Source of the DNA: Devosia insulae DS-56
GTDB lineage: Bacteria > Pseudomonadota > Alphaproteobacteria > Rhizobiales > Devosiaceae
Direction: 5' to 3'
Length of the DNA: 36,290 nucleotides
Assembly (NCBI RefSeq): GCF_000970465.2
Contig: NZ_LAJE02000292.1
Location: forward strand, 1 to 36,290
Positions within the stretch are counted from its first letter, which is position 1. Each line of letters opens with the position of its first letter. Below the pieces are notes generated by a model. It was not told the origin of the DNA, ran no database searches, and saw nothing but the letters and a program-made list of their open reading frames with translations. This document shows, in pieces, positions 1-11,628 of this stretch. Position numbers and translations under genes: made by a program.

Positions 1-71
1 GGGGGAGGGAGCGATCGCCTCACTCCCCATGGGCTGTCTCACGGGCGCTCAGTTCCGTTCCATGGCCCCCC

Positions 72-102
72 AAAAGCAAAACGGGCGCCCCGAAGGACGC
101 CC
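72..102 (-). terminator. Intrinsic terminator of the atp operon
   Basis: On the minus strand an 8-bp stem, GGGCGTCC / GGGCGCCC with one U-G wobble, closes on a TTCG tetraloop. It is followed by G, TTTT, GC, TTTT. It lies 25 nt past the atpC stop, so it should end the atpHAGDC transcript. Confidence 0.85.
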
Positions 103-126
103 GCCAAACTTCCGTTCCTGCCCCGC

Positions 127-549
127 TCAGTGCGCGGTGCTGGTCCCGACCGAGGCGTCGAGCAACAGGTTCCGCCAGCTGTCGATCTCTGCCTGTAGCC
201 GCATCTCTTCGTCGGCAGTGCTGGCGGCCTGCTGGGCGGTGAGCCCGGCGGCGATCAGCCCTTCGATCTTGGCGCGATCGAACTCGGCGATGTCCTGCGC
301 CTCTTCGGCGAGAATGGTCAGCCCCTCGGGCGACACATCCGCAAAACCGCCACGCACGTAGTAGACGTGGCTGATCCCGTCATTGCGAACGACGGTCACG
401 AAGCCCGGCTTCAGCGTCGTCATCAGCGGCGCGTGGTCGCCCAAGACGGTGAAATAGCCATCGGCGCCCGGCACGGTCACCGACTTCACGGTCTCCGACA
501 GCAGCAGCCGCTCGGGCGAGACGATTTCGAGTTTGGTGCCTTCAGCCAT
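127..549 (-). CDS. atpC: F1Fo ATP synthase epsilon subunit
   Basis: The 140-residue protein is the epsilon subunit of the F1 sector, part of the rotor stalk with gamma; its C-terminal helices can inhibit ATP hydrolysis. The N-terminal beta-sandwich is clear: LEIVSPERLLL near residues 7-17, the conserved GDHAPLMTTLKPG at about 37-49, and an acidic/alanine-rich helical tail from about 85. The length is normal for the family. It is the last gene of the operon, 96 nt after atpD, and that gap holds a long inverted repeat. The ATG at 549 has only a weak purine tract upstream, so translation may depend on the structure of the gap. An intrinsic terminator follows. Confidence 0.97.
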   Translation of the reverse strand: MAEGTKLEIVSPERLLLSETVKSVTVPGADGYFTVLGDHAPLMTTLKPGFVTVVRNDGISHVYYVRGGFADVSPEGLTILAEEAQDIAEFDRAKIEGLIAAGLTAQQAASTADEEMRLQAEIDSWRNLLLDASVGTSTAH

Positions 550-558
550 CTTTTGCTT

Positions 559-639
559 AGCGAGTAGCGAATAGCGAATAGCGAGTAGTTCGCCCGCTCT
601 TCTCTATCCCTATTCGCTACTCCCTATTCGCTATTCGCT
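559..639. repeat. Heptamer-based inverted repeat between atpD and atpC
   Basis: Two 30-nt arms, 559-588 and 610-639, are inverted copies of each other with 26 of 30 positions matching, around a 21-nt loop. Each arm is built from a roughly 7-nt unit of the type AGCGAAT / AGCGAGT. Transcribed from the minus strand it would form a long imperfect hairpin ending about 10 nt before the atpC start. The repetitive character suggests a dispersed genomic repeat. Confidence 0.8.
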
Positions 640-645
640 TCTAGA

Positions 646-2190
<1,545 letters not shown>

Positions 2191-2204
2191 TTACCTCGTT
2201 CCTG

Positions 2205-3083
2205 CTAGAGCGCTTCCGCGCCCGAAATGATTTCGATGAGTTCTTTGGTGATCTGGGCCTGGCGCTGCCGGTTGTAGACCAGCGTCAGCTTCTTGATCAT
2301 CTCGCCGGCGTTGCGCGTGGCATTGTCCATGGCGCTCATCTGCGCCCCGAAGAACGATGCGTTGTTCTCGAGCAAGGCCCGGAAGATCTGTACCGAGATG
2401 TTGCGCGGCAGCAGGTCCTCGAGGATCGCTTCCTCGTCCGGCTCGTACTCGTAGTTCAGCGTGTCCGGCGCATCGGCGGCCGGCGCGTCGAACTTCGCCG
2501 GGATCAGTTGATGCGCCGTCGGGATCTGCGCGATCACCGAGCGGAAGCGCGCGTAGAACAGCGTCGCCACGTCGAACTCGCCCGCCCCGTACATCGCCAA
2601 GAGCTTCTCGCCGACCGTCGCCGCATTGACGTATCCCAGCGTCCGCACTTCACGGAACGAGATCGTCTCGACGATCTTGTCGCCCAGCGTCCGCTTCAGG
2701 ATGTCGTTGCCCTTGCGGCCGACGGTGAGGATCTTCACCGTCTTGCCTTCGCCGATCAGCTTCTGCGCCGTTTCACGGGCGAGGCGGGCGATCGACGAGT
2801 TGAAGCCGCCGGCGAGGCCGCGCTCACCGGTCGCCACGACCAGGAGGTGCACCTGGTCACGGCCGTTGCCGGCGAGCAGCGCCGGAGCGTCCGCACGGCC
2901 GGCATAGGCTGCGCCCAGCGCCGCCAGCACGTTGCCCATGCGCTCGGCATAGGGACGCGCCGCCTCGGCTGCTTCCTGGGCGCGACGAAGCTTCGCCGCT
3001 GCCACCATCTGCATGGCCTTGGTGATCTTCTGGGTCGATTTGACCGAGGCGATCCGGTTCTTAAGGTCCTTTAGCGAGGGCAT
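2205..3083 (-). CDS. atpG: F1Fo ATP synthase gamma subunit
   Basis: The gamma subunit is the central rotor shaft of F1 and turns within the alpha3beta3 ring. The 292-residue protein shows both diagnostic ends: the N-terminal coiled coil [20 protein letters not shown] with [15 protein letters not shown] after it, and the C-terminal [20 protein letters not shown] helix that pairs with it. Length is normal. It sits between atpA (59 nt upstream) and atpD (17 nt downstream) in the standard H-A-G-D-C order. Confidence 0.98.
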   Translation of the reverse strand: MPSLKDLKNRIASVKSTQKITKAMQMVAAAKLRRAQEAAEAARPYAERMGNVLAALGAAYAGRADAPALLAGNGRDQVHLLVVATGERGLAGGFNSSIARLARETAQKLIGEGKTVKILTVGRKGNDILKRTLGDKIVETISFREVRTLGYVNAATVGEKLLAMYGAGEFDVATLFYARFRSVIAQIPTAHQLIPAKFDAPAADAPDTLNYEYEPDEEAILEDLLPRNISVQIFRALLENNASFFGAQMSAMDNATRNAGEMIKKLTLVYNRQRQAQITKELIEIISGAEAL

Positions 3084-3142
3084 TGGGCCGCTCTACTCCC
3101 ATAGCGAGGCCCGAACCGGACCCCGCGTTATTCTGAAAGGGC

Positions 3143-4674
<1,532 letters not shown>

Positions 4675-4675
<1 letters not shown>

Positions 4676-5235
4676 TATCCGACCTCTTTCATCGCGATCT
4701 TCATCGCCGTGAGCTTGGTTTTGAGTGAGCTGTCGATCATCTGGCTACCGACTTTGACCACGAGGCCACCGATCAGGCTGGGATCGACATGTTGGTTGAG
4801 CGTGACGGACTTGCCGATCTTCGCCTTGAGCGTATCGGCCAGCGTCTTGACCTGGGCCGCGGTGAGCGGCGTCGCCGAGGTCACGTCGGCACTGACTTCG
4901 CCACGCGCGCCGGCGGCGAGCTCGCGGAACGCCTTGATGATCTCGGGCAGCGCGAACAGCCGGCCATTGCGGGCGACGACCCTGACGAAATTGCCGACCG
5001 TGGTGTGCGCCTTGGCGCGCTCCAGTACGGCGTGGATGGCCTGCGCCTTCTCTTCGGTGTTGATCACCGGGGAGCGAAGGAACCGGGCAAAATCCGGGCT
5101 TTGTTCAGACAGGGCGAGGAGATTCACCAGCCCCTGCTCGACCGCTGCGACGGAACCGTCGGCTGCGGCGAGATCGTAGAGCGCCGACGCATATGGCCGC
5201 GCGATCTGGGTAAGCACTGAATTCTGCGCTGCCAA
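4675..5235 (-). CDS. atpH: F1Fo ATP synthase delta subunit
   Basis: The delta subunit caps F1 and joins it to the peripheral stalk. The 186-residue protein has the family's [11 protein letters not shown] helix at about 13-23 and the C-terminal [21 protein letters not shown] segment (near 154-175). The best start is TTG at 5235, with GAGGG about 11 nt upstream; no in-frame ATG or GTG lies nearby before the conserved helix. It is the first gene of the operon, 270 nt downstream of priA, and its stop overlaps the atpA start by one base. Confidence 0.96.
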
Positions 5236-5351
5236 TGCCCCGTCACCCTCGTGCTGCGCAACCCGAATCCGGCCGATAGAGGCGCCGGAGGCTGCTTTCG
5301 CTTATGATTGTTCGCCGGGAAAAGCCGATGGCCCCCCGGATTTCGCGCCCC

Positions 5352-5380
5352 CTCTAACATGCGAGATCGGCACCCGCAAG
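5352..5380 (-). promoter_or_regulatory. Candidate sigma-70 promoter for atpHAGDC
   Basis: On the minus strand CTTGCG is followed after 17 nt by TTAGAG, 117 nt upstream of the atpH start. The -35 resembles the alphaproteobacterial CTTGAC form; the -10 is weak. No clear terminator separates priA from atpH, so read-through from priA is also possible. Confidence 0.35.
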
Positions 5381-5505
5381 GCACCGGAACACGAGTCTTT
5401 CGGGGAGTTTTGTCGCAGGGGCGGGCCATCGTTTGGCTTCGTCCGCGAATCCGGTGCCGCACGTGCCCGGTGCTTCTGCGTTCACGCCCGATCAAGGCAT
5501 TTTCG

Positions 5506-7674
5506 TCACAGGAAACTCTGCGGGTCGATATCCACCTGTACCCTGAGATTCCCGGTCGCCTTGGGCGCCTGCTCCAGCCAGAACCGCACATAGCCGGAAA
5601 GGTCAAAATCCTTGCCGGACTGCGCCAGCAGCCGCACCCGGTGCCGGCCGCGGATCATCGAGATTGGCGCATCGGCCGGGCCGAACAGTTTCAGGCCTTC
5701 CGCCAGCGGCGCGACGCTCAACAGCTGTTTGGCATAGGCGAAGGCCGGGTCGTGCTCGTTGGCCGAAACGATCAGCGCCGCCAGCCGCCCGAACGGCGGC
5801 AGCCCGCCCGCCTCGCGCGCCAATAACTCATGCTTGTAGAACGCCTCGCGATCGCCTTTGACCATCGCCTTCATGACAGGGTGATCCGGATGATAGGTCT
5901 GGAGGAACGCCTTGCCGGCGCGGTTGGCGCGGCCGGCGCGCCCGGTCACCTGGGTCAGGATCTGGAAGGTCCGCTCCGCCGCGCGCGGGTCGCCGCGGTC
6001 GAGCCCGAGATCGGCGTCGAGCACCCCGACCAAAGTCAGCTTCTCGAAATGGTGGCCCTTGGCCACCAGCTGGGTGCCCACCACCAGGTCGTATTCGCCG
6101 CGCTCGATCTCGGCAAACCGCTCCCTGAGCTGCTGGTTCGAGCCCATGTCGGAGCTCAGGATCACCATGCGGGCGCCCGGGAAGCGCTCCGCCGCCTCTT
6201 CGGCGACCCGCTCGATCCCCGGTCCGATCGGCGTCAGCGAGTCGACCGCGCCGCACTCGGTGCAGGCCTTGGGCACTCGCTGCTCGTGGCCGCAATGGTG
6301 GCACATCAACACGCCGCGGAAACGGTGCTCCACCAGCCAGGCCGAGCAATCCGGGCACTGGTACTGATGCCCGCACGCCTTGCACAGAGTCAGCGGCGCA
6401 TAGCCCCGCCGGTTCAAAAACAGCAGCGCCTGCTCGCCCCGGTCGAGCGTCGCAAACACTTCGCGCGCCAGTTTTGGGGCGATCCACTGCCCCTTCTCCG
6501 GCGGCTCCTCGCGCATGTCGATCGGCGCGATGTCCGGCATTTCCGCCGCGGCAAAGCGCGAGGTCAGCACCACATGCTTGTAGCGGCCCTGGTTGGCGTT
6601 GTTGCGGCTCTCCACCGATGGGGTCGCCGAGCTCAGGATCACCCGCGCCTCGGCAAACCTGGCCCGCACCACCGCCATGTCGCGGGCGTGGTAGTTCACC
6701 CCATCGTACTGCTTGAACGCCCCGTCATGCTCCTCGTCGAGCACTACGAGCCCGAGCTCGCGGAACGGCAGGAACAGCGCCGAACGCGCCCCCAGCACCA
6801 CTCGCACATCGCCGTTCAGCACCGATCGCCAGGTCCGCGCCCGCTGCGCCGGCGTCATGTCGGAGTGCCACTCGGCCGGCTTGGTACCGAAGCGTTTGGA
6901 AAACCGCTCGACGAAGGTCGAGGTCAACGCGATTTCCGGCAGCAGCACCAGCGCCTGCCGCCCGGCCCTGAGCGTATCGGCCACCGCCTCGAAGAACACC
7001 TCGGTCTTGCCGCCGCCGGTCACCCCGTCGAGCAGCGCCACCCCGAAGCCGTTGACGTCGATCTCGCGAATCTGCGCCAGCGCGGCTGCCTGCTCGTCGT
7101 TCAGCGTCGGCGGCGCCGCATCGGGATCGGGCGGCAGCGCGATCGGTGGCGGCGCCATCTCGACCCGCTCGAGCGCCCCGGCTTTTTCCAGCCCCTCGAC
7201 CACCGAAGCCGACACCCCGGCTTCGCCGATGATCGCCGCTTTGGCCCAGGCCTGCCCGTCCAGCATCAGCTCGAGCACTTTGTCGCGCGATTTGGTGCGC
7301 TTGTCGGGCTCCACTCCGGTCAACCGGAACGCGGTGATCGGCCGCTCCGGCTCCAGCGCTTCGGTCGAACGCAGCACGCTCCTGAGCACCAGCCCGGGCG
7401 CCGCCAGCGTGTATTTCGACACCCAGTCGACCGTCTTCAGCAGCTCTTCACTGAGCGGCGGGGTGTCGAAGACCTGCGCGATATCCTTCAGCCGGTTATG
7501 CGCGTAATTGTCCTTGGGCAGCCCCCAGACCACGCCAAGCGTCGGTCGGCCGACCAGCGGCACCGCGACGATCGAGCCACGCTGTACCTCCATGCCATAG
7601 GGCACACGGTAGCTGTACGGCCCGTCGACCGACACGCTCACCATCACCGCCACGATGTCGGGGGACTTTTCCAT
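5506..7674 (-). CDS. priA: Primosomal replication restart helicase PriA
   Basis: PriA is a 3'-5' superfamily 2 helicase that recognises stalled forks and reloads the replisome. In the 722-residue protein the N-terminal DNA-binding region opens with VSVDGPYSYRVP (15-26). The Walker A motif GVTGGGKT is at 217-224 and the DEEH box at 313-316. Eight zinc-binding cysteines sit at 431, 434, 440, 443, 458, 461, 471 and 474, giving two zinc sites. The helicase C-terminal core has the DADLGLDRGDPRAAER and QVTGRAGRA segments. The ATG at 7674 gives the family's usual length. It lies just upstream of the atp operon, as in many Hyphomicrobiales. Confidence 0.97.
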   Translation of the reverse strand: MEKSPDIVAVMVSVSVDGPYSYRVPYGMEVQRGSIVAVPLVGRPTLGVVWGLPKDNYAHNRLKDIAQVFDTPPLSEELLKTVDWVSKYTLAAPGLVLRSVLRSTEALEPERPITAFRLTGVEPDKRTKSRDKVLELMLDGQAWAKAAIIGEAGVSASVVEGLEKAGALERVEMAPPPIALPPDPDAAPPTLNDEQAAALAQIREIDVNGFGVALLDGVTGGGKTEVFFEAVADTLRAGRQALVLLPEIALTSTFVERFSKRFGTKPAEWHSDMTPAQRARTWRSVLNGDVRVVLGARSALFLPFRELGLVVLDEEHDGAFKQYDGVNYHARDMAVVRARFAEARVILSSATPSVESRNNANQGRYKHVVLTSRFAAAEMPDIAPIDMREEPPEKGQWIAPKLAREVFATLDRGEQALLFLNRRGYAPLTLCKACGHQYQCPDCSAWLVEHRFRGVLMCHHCGHEQRVPKACTECGAVDSLTPIGPGIERVAEEAAERFPGARMVILSSDMGSNQQLRERFAEIERGEYDLVVGTQLVAKGHHFEKLTLVGVLDADLGLDRGDPRAAERTFQILTQVTGRAGRANRAGKAFLQTYHPDHPVMKAMVKGDREAFYKHELLAREAGGLPPFGRLAALIVSANEHDPAFAYAKQLLSVAPLAEGLKLFGPADAPISMIRGRHRVRLLAQSGKDFDLSGYVRFWLEQAPKATGNLRVQVDIDPQSFL

Positions 7675-7801
7675 CTGTGCTCGCTTTGTTCACGGCTGAG
7701 ATGGGAATTGCAAGTGCCTTCGCCAAACTCTTAGGCTGCTGCCGCGTTCTGTCAGCAGTCTCGGTTCAATTGCCCGTGCCCATCATCATGAGGAGCGTCC
7801 C

Positions 7802-8284
7802 ATGCCCAGCACGATTCCCGAAGGCTACACCACTGTCACGCCGTGGATCATTTCCACCGACACCCCGCAACTGATCGATTTTCTCATTGCCGCCTTCGAC
7901 GGCACAGAGCTCGGCCGCATGGCCAACGAAGATGGCAGCATCGGCCACGCCGAGATCCGCATCGGCGACGCCATCGTGATGGCATTCGACGCCCCGGCCG
8001 GCCTCGCGGCCATGCCTGCCTTTATCCGGCTCTACGTTCCCGACGCGCGCAAGGGCTTCGCCAAGGCGCTCGAGGCCGGCGCCACCGAGGTCACCAAGCC
8101 GACCCTCCTCGCCTTCGGTGACCGCGTCGCCCGCGTCCGCGACCCGCTCGGCAACATCTGGTGGCTGCAGCAGCGCGTCGAGGAGGTTTCGGAAGCCGAG
8201 ATGCAGCAACGCTGGGGCGACCCAAGATGGTCCGAACCCATGGCCTATGTGCAGCACTCACTGGCCGAAGCGCTGAAGCATTGA
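7802..8284 (+). CDS. VOC-superfamily (glyoxalase/PhnB-like) protein
   Basis: The 160-residue protein has the vicinal-oxygen-chelate fold pattern of the PhnB/glyoxalase-like group: TPWIISTDTPQLIDFLIAAF at the start, GHAEIRIGDAIVMAFD in the middle (48-63) and the closing DPLGNIWWLQQRVEEV (118-133). Related proteins bind metal or small ligands and include resistance and isomerase enzymes, but nothing here fixes the substrate. The ATG at 7802 has AGGAG six bases upstream. It is transcribed divergently from priA across a 127-nt gap and is probably monocistronic. Fold assignment is firm; function is unknown. Confidence 0.85.
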   Translation: MPSTIPEGYTTVTPWIISTDTPQLIDFLIAAFDGTELGRMANEDGSIGHAEIRIGDAIVMAFDAPAGLAAMPAFIRLYVPDARKGFAKALEAGATEVTKPTLLAFGDRVARVRDPLGNIWWLQQRVEEVSEAEMQQRWGDPRWSEPMAYVQHSLAEALKH

Positions 8285-8340
8285 GATCCGAGGAGGACGC
8301 TCGGCGCTTCGCTTCGAGCGCGCAACCTGCGGTTGCGATA

Positions 8341-8468
8341 CCCCTCATCCGGCCTTCGGCCACCTTCTCCCTCAAGGGGAGAAGGAAGTTGTGGCTCGAT
8401 CGTGCCACATCGCCCCTCTCCCCTTGAAAGGGGCGAGGGTGCCTCGCGGAAGCGAGGCGGGTGAGGGG
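8341..8468. repeat. Palindromic intergenic repeat element (copy 1)
   Basis: The element opens with CCCCTCATCC and closes with the inverted GGGTGAGGGG. Inside are several short hairpins: GGCCTTCGGCC, CCTTCTCCCTCAAGGGGAGAAGG as a stem, and GCCTCGCGGAAGCGAGGC. Its first 45 nt (8341-8385) match 24753-24797 at 44 of 45 positions. It fills the gap between the VOC gene and the L,D-transpeptidase gene, which converge, and could act as a bidirectional terminator. Confidence 0.8.
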
Positions 8469-8482
8469 CAGTGCTACAATGA

Positions 8483-9148
8483 TCACATCACCAGAATCGG
8501 CGATCCCGACGGCACCCGCTGATACAGGTCGATCACGTCCTGGTTGAGCAGCCGCACGCAGCCCGACGAGATCGCTTTGCCGATGGTCCGCTCGTCGGTT
8601 GCGCCATGCAGCCGGTAGATGGTGTCGCGCCCATCCTTGAAGATGTAGAGCGCTCGCGCCCCCAGCGGATTCTCGAGGCTCGGCGGCATGCCGTGGCGAT
8701 AGGGCTCGAGCTCGGGCTGCCGGCCGATCATCTCGCTCGGCGGCGTCCAGGTCGGCCATTCGCGCTTGTACTGGATTACGCCACGCCCCGACCAGGTGAA
8801 GCCGTCGCGGCCGATGCCGACGCCGTAGCGCATCGCCTTGCCGCCCTCGAGCACCAGATAGAGGAAGCGGTGCGCCGTATCGACCACCACGGTGCCGGGC
8901 CGTTCGCCTGTCGGATCATCAACCACCTGCCGCCAGTACTGCGGCTCGATCAGATCCATGCGCGCCGCCGGGATCGGGAAGCGCTCCTCGGGCCGCGCCG
9001 CATACATGGCGAGCACGTCGTCGGGGATGCGGACGGTTTCGGTTTCGAGTCGGGGCGCGCCGGAGGTGGCGCAGCCGGCGAGGGCGAGGGCGGCAAAGCT
9101 CGCCGCCCCGGCGAGCAGCGCCCGGCGGCCGATGATCAGGTCAGTCAT
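8483..9148 (-). CDS. L,D-transpeptidase (YkuD) lipoprotein
   Basis: A cell-envelope enzyme of the YkuD family, which forms 3-3 peptidoglycan cross-links or attaches proteins to peptidoglycan. The 221-residue protein starts with a signal sequence ending in the lipobox LAGC (Cys26), so it should be a lipoprotein; the GRRALLAGA segment also has a twin-arginine look. The catalytic domain runs from about 85 to the end and carries the HG...SSGCVRL signature with His181 and Cys197. Substrate-side blocks such as VVVDTAHRFLYLV (87-99) and NPLGARALYIF (160-170) are present. A small exported protein gene lies 69 nt upstream on the same strand. Confidence 0.93.
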   Translation of the reverse strand: MTDLIIGRRALLAGAASFAALALAGCATSGAPRLETETVRIPDDVLAMYAARPEERFPIPAARMDLIEPQYWRQVVDDPTGERPGTVVVDTAHRFLYLVLEGGKAMRYGVGIGRDGFTWSGRGVIQYKREWPTWTPPSEMIGRQPELEPYRHGMPPSLENPLGARALYIFKDGRDTIYRLHGATDERTIGKAISSGCVRLLNQDVIDLYQRVPSGSPILVM

Positions 9149-9217
9149 GTTGAAATATCTCGTTAGCGGCCGGTTGCGGCCGCGCTGGTCAGGAATGGTG
9201 GCGATGACGTGGGAGGA

Positions 9218-9538
9218 TCAGCCGAGCCGGGGTGGGGGCAGTTCCGCGATCGGCGACCGACCTTGCCGCATTGGCTGGTCGGCAAGGCCAAGCGCCCATT
9301 GCGCCACGGTAGCTCGCGGCACCTCGACAACCCTCCGGCTCAGTTCCGGCTGCGGCGGCATCACCCGCTTGCCACCCTGCATCTCGCAGGGGTTCGGCAA
9401 ATGCGCCGGCCCGCCATCGTGGCTGGCGCTCAGCGTCGGCAGCCCGCTATTGGCGATGCAAACCCCAGCCGCAAAGCTGGGGCTCAACAGCGCGAGCAGC
9501 GCGACGCAAAGCGTCAAGAGGGTGGTCAACCGATGCAT
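9218..9538 (-). CDS. Small exported protein, function unknown
   Basis: The 106-residue protein starts with a convincing signal peptide: a short basic start, the hydrophobic core TLLTLCVALLALL and an AFAA-like cleavage site (SFAAGV) near 21-26. The mature part is short and proline-rich, with two cysteines (VCIANSG and PCEMQGG), and has no motif I recognise. It shares strand with the downstream L,D-transpeptidase gene and could be co-transcribed. The start has only a G-rich purine tract (GGGGCGG) upstream. Coding is likely but not certain. Confidence 0.55.
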   Translation of the reverse strand: MHRLTTLLTLCVALLALLSPSFAAGVCIANSGLPTLSASHDGGPAHLPNPCEMQGGKRVMPPQPELSRRVVEVPRATVAQWALGLADQPMRQGRSPIAELPPPRLG

Positions 9539-9686
9539 GCCGCCCCGATAGCCCGCGAAATAAGGCAGGCAAAGGGCGCCTCACGCCCGCGTGTTGGGTA
9601 CCCGGGGGTTCGCTGGAGGGGTGGTGCAGATCTGCAACATGCCCCGCGTTTGCCGAATCCTAACCGCCCCGGCGCACACTGCCGCC

Positions 9687-10613
9687 ATGTCCCACGCCAT
9701 GTTCGCCGACGCCGGCCTTTCCGCCCATATCGCCAACTGGCAGCGCGATCTCGGCGCCATCAGGCGTCTCGCGCCGCTGACGCTCGAGGCCTATCTGCGC
9801 GACCTCGGCCAGTTCGTCACCTTCCTGAGCGCCCACACCGGCGGCGAAGTCACGCTGCAGACGCTGAAGGGGCTTCGCGCCGCCGATATCCGCGCCTTTC
9901 TCGCCGCCCGCCGCAACGAGAGCCTCGGCTCGCGCTCGCTGGCCCGGGCGCTCAGCGCCATCAAGAGCTTCTTCGGCTTTCTCGAACGCGAAGGCATCCT
10001 CGCAAGCGAAGCGCTGAACACCATCCGCACGCCAAAACAGCCGCGCTCGCTGCCCAAGGCGCTGACCGTGCTCGAAGCCAAGGCCACCATCCGGACCACC
10101 GACGAGCTCGAGGACACCCCATGGGTTGCCGCCCGCGACATGGCGGTGATCTCGCTCTGCTACGGCGCTGGCCTTCGTATCTCGGAAGTCCTCGGCGTCA
10201 GCCGCGCCGATCTCGAAGCAAGCGCGTTGCGCGTCACCGGCAAAGGCGGCAAGACACGGCTGGTCCCACTCATCGCGCCGGTGCGCCAGGCCATTGACAC
10301 CTATCTCAGCCTCACCCCGTTCCATCCCGGTCCGGACGAGCCGATCTTTCGCGGCAAGAAGGGCGGCCCGCTGTCGCCGCGGCTGATCCAGTTGCGGATG
10401 CAGCAGCTGCGTGGCGCCCTCGGTCTGCCGCCCTCGGCAACGCCGCACGCGCTCCGCCACAGCTTTGCCACCCACCTCCTCGGCAAAGGCGGCGACCTCC
10501 GCACCATCCAGGAACTGCTGGGCCACGCCTCGCTCTCGACCACCCAGATCTATACCGCGGTCGATACCGAGCGCCTGCTCGAGAGCTATCGCGCCGCCCA
10601 TCCGCGGGCCTGA
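9687..10613 (+). CDS. xerC: Site-specific tyrosine recombinase XerC
   Basis: XerC works with XerD at dif to resolve chromosome dimers before division. Counting from the ATG at 9687 the protein has 308 residues. The N-terminal SAM-like core-binding domain (about 12-110) carries LTLEAYLRDLGQFVTFL. The catalytic set is complete: Arg164 in GAGLRISEVLG, Lys186 in TGKGGKTR, His254 and Arg257 in HALRHSFATHLL, His280 in LLGHASLSTTQIYT, and the nucleophile Tyr289. An in-frame reading starting at 9591 would add 32 poorly conserved residues and is less likely. XerC is preferred to XerD from the sequence and from the neighbouring priA and atp genes. Confidence 0.92.
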   Translation: MSHAMFADAGLSAHIANWQRDLGAIRRLAPLTLEAYLRDLGQFVTFLSAHTGGEVTLQTLKGLRAADIRAFLAARRNESLGSRSLARALSAIKSFFGFLEREGILASEALNTIRTPKQPRSLPKALTVLEAKATIRTTDELEDTPWVAARDMAVISLCYGAGLRISEVLGVSRADLEASALRVTGKGGKTRLVPLIAPVRQAIDTYLSLTPFHPGPDEPIFRGKKGGPLSPRLIQLRMQQLRGALGLPPSATPHALRHSFATHLLGKGGDLRTIQELLGHASLSTTQIYTAVDTERLLESYRAAHPRA

Positions 10614-10621
10614 TGCCGCCC

Positions 10622-11377
10622 TCAGCGCCCCGGCGCCGCTATGACGTCGTGTGCCAGCGACAAGACTTCAGCCTTTGCCGCACTGCTCGCCGAAAAGAAC
10701 GCTTCCTGCAGGCGGATCACCGTCTCCGGCTGCACCAGCCAGGCGATGAACAGGTCACTGTCTGCCTTGCTCGACCACGACTCGCTCAAACGCAGGTGAC
10801 GCTGTCCCTTTGCCCAGGTCAGCTGCCAGTTGATGAACTCAGCGAGGGCCAGGCTCGCCGCCTCCGACCGATCATCCTCCCAAAGTTCGATATAGGGTCC
10901 GATGGGCTCTCCCGCCCTGACGAATGCCGCGATCAGCGCGCCGGGTTCGTCTCCCGACCGAGCCCCGGCGAGGCTTGCCGCCAGTACCCCCCGAAACACC
11001 TCGCGAACGGCCAGCCGCTCTGCCTCGGGCCAGTCTGGCAGCCCGGCTTCATTGAGCTTTCTGAACGTATACTCGGTGTTCCAATAGGGCCACGGCCCCT
11101 CGGCGCAGCATTCGAGCAACCGCGGCAGCAGCCAGCGCAGTTGCTGGCTGGCCAGCGCCCCGCTCGCCTCATGGGCCGAGTTCAGGTACTCCGAGATCTG
11201 CTCCGGCGTCAGCCGCTCGCGTGGCGTCTGCTCGATCTCGGCCTTTATGGCCTCGGACATGCAAACGCCGCAGGTGCAAACCAGCAGCGGGCCAGCCAGG
11301 CCCATATCGGGGAACACCTGATACGCTTTGGCCACGGCCAAGGGGAGGTCGGGATGAGGCTTCATACTGCCAAGCAT
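10622..11377 (-). CDS. Conserved hypothetical protein with N-terminal CxCxxC
   Basis: The 251-residue protein has a short Cys cluster near its start (CTCGVCM), then a helical region with EYLNSAH and LRWLLPRLLECCAEG. These blocks recall an unnamed family with a C-x-C-x2-C start followed by a Y-x-SAH segment and an LPR(Y/L)LE helix. The cluster could bind zinc, but that is inference. The chosen ATG at 11377 has GAGG eight bases upstream; an upstream TTG (11401) would add eight residues. The gene converges on xerC with only 8 nt between stops. No signal peptide is seen. Function unknown. Confidence 0.75.
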   Translation of the reverse strand: MLGSMKPHPDLPLAVAKAYQVFPDMGLAGPLLVCTCGVCMSEAIKAEIEQTPRERLTPEQISEYLNSAHEASGALASQQLRWLLPRLLECCAEGPWPYWNTEYTFRKLNEAGLPDWPEAERLAVREVFRGVLAASLAGARSGDEPGALIAAFVRAGEPIGPYIELWEDDRSEAASLALAEFINWQLTWAKGQRHLRLSESWSSKADSDLFIAWLVQPETVIRLQEAFFSASSAAKAEVLSLAHDVIAAPGR

Positions 11378-11564
11378 CGGGCATGCCTCGCAAAACCGCA
11401 ATCAGCCGACGAACGCACCGTTCACTCAACCGCCCACTTTACAGCCACCATGCCCGAGCGTACCTATCCGCTCATGACCGCTTGCATCCTAATTATTGGC
11501 AAAATCTGCCTCATCCCCTCCGGGGACCGGGACGCGACGGCTCTTTGACCCTCGTTTGCTCACC

Positions 11565-11611
11565 GGCCCCGCCATCAGGCGCGGGCAACCGGTGATCTGA
11601 TGGCAGGGGCC
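11565..11611 (+). promoter_or_regulatory. Inverted repeat in the leader of the EamA gene
   Basis: GGCCCC-GCCATCAG (11565-11578) pairs with CTGATGGCAGGGGCC (11597-11611), with one bulged base. The structure ends 17 nt before the ATG and includes the only purine-rich tract (AGGGG) that could serve as a ribosome site, so folding could hide it. No known riboswitch class is recognised. Confidence 0.5.
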
Positions 11612-11628
11612 AGAACTGGACCCGCCAA

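Noticed and set aside
1-71. Inverted GC-rich stretch (GGGAG...CTCCC around GCGATCGC) at the window start
   Set aside because: Imperfect and cut by the window edge; it could be the end of a neighbouring unit but cannot be assigned.
559-639. Possible CRISPR array between atpD and atpC
   Set aside because: The units are 7 nt and partly inverted, with no unique spacers and no cas genes. It is a hairpin made of short tandem repeats.
5830-7734. 634-codon plus-strand open frame opposite priA, and similar ones opposite atpA and atpD
   Set aside because: Shadows caused by GC codon bias; no ribosome sites or family motifs.
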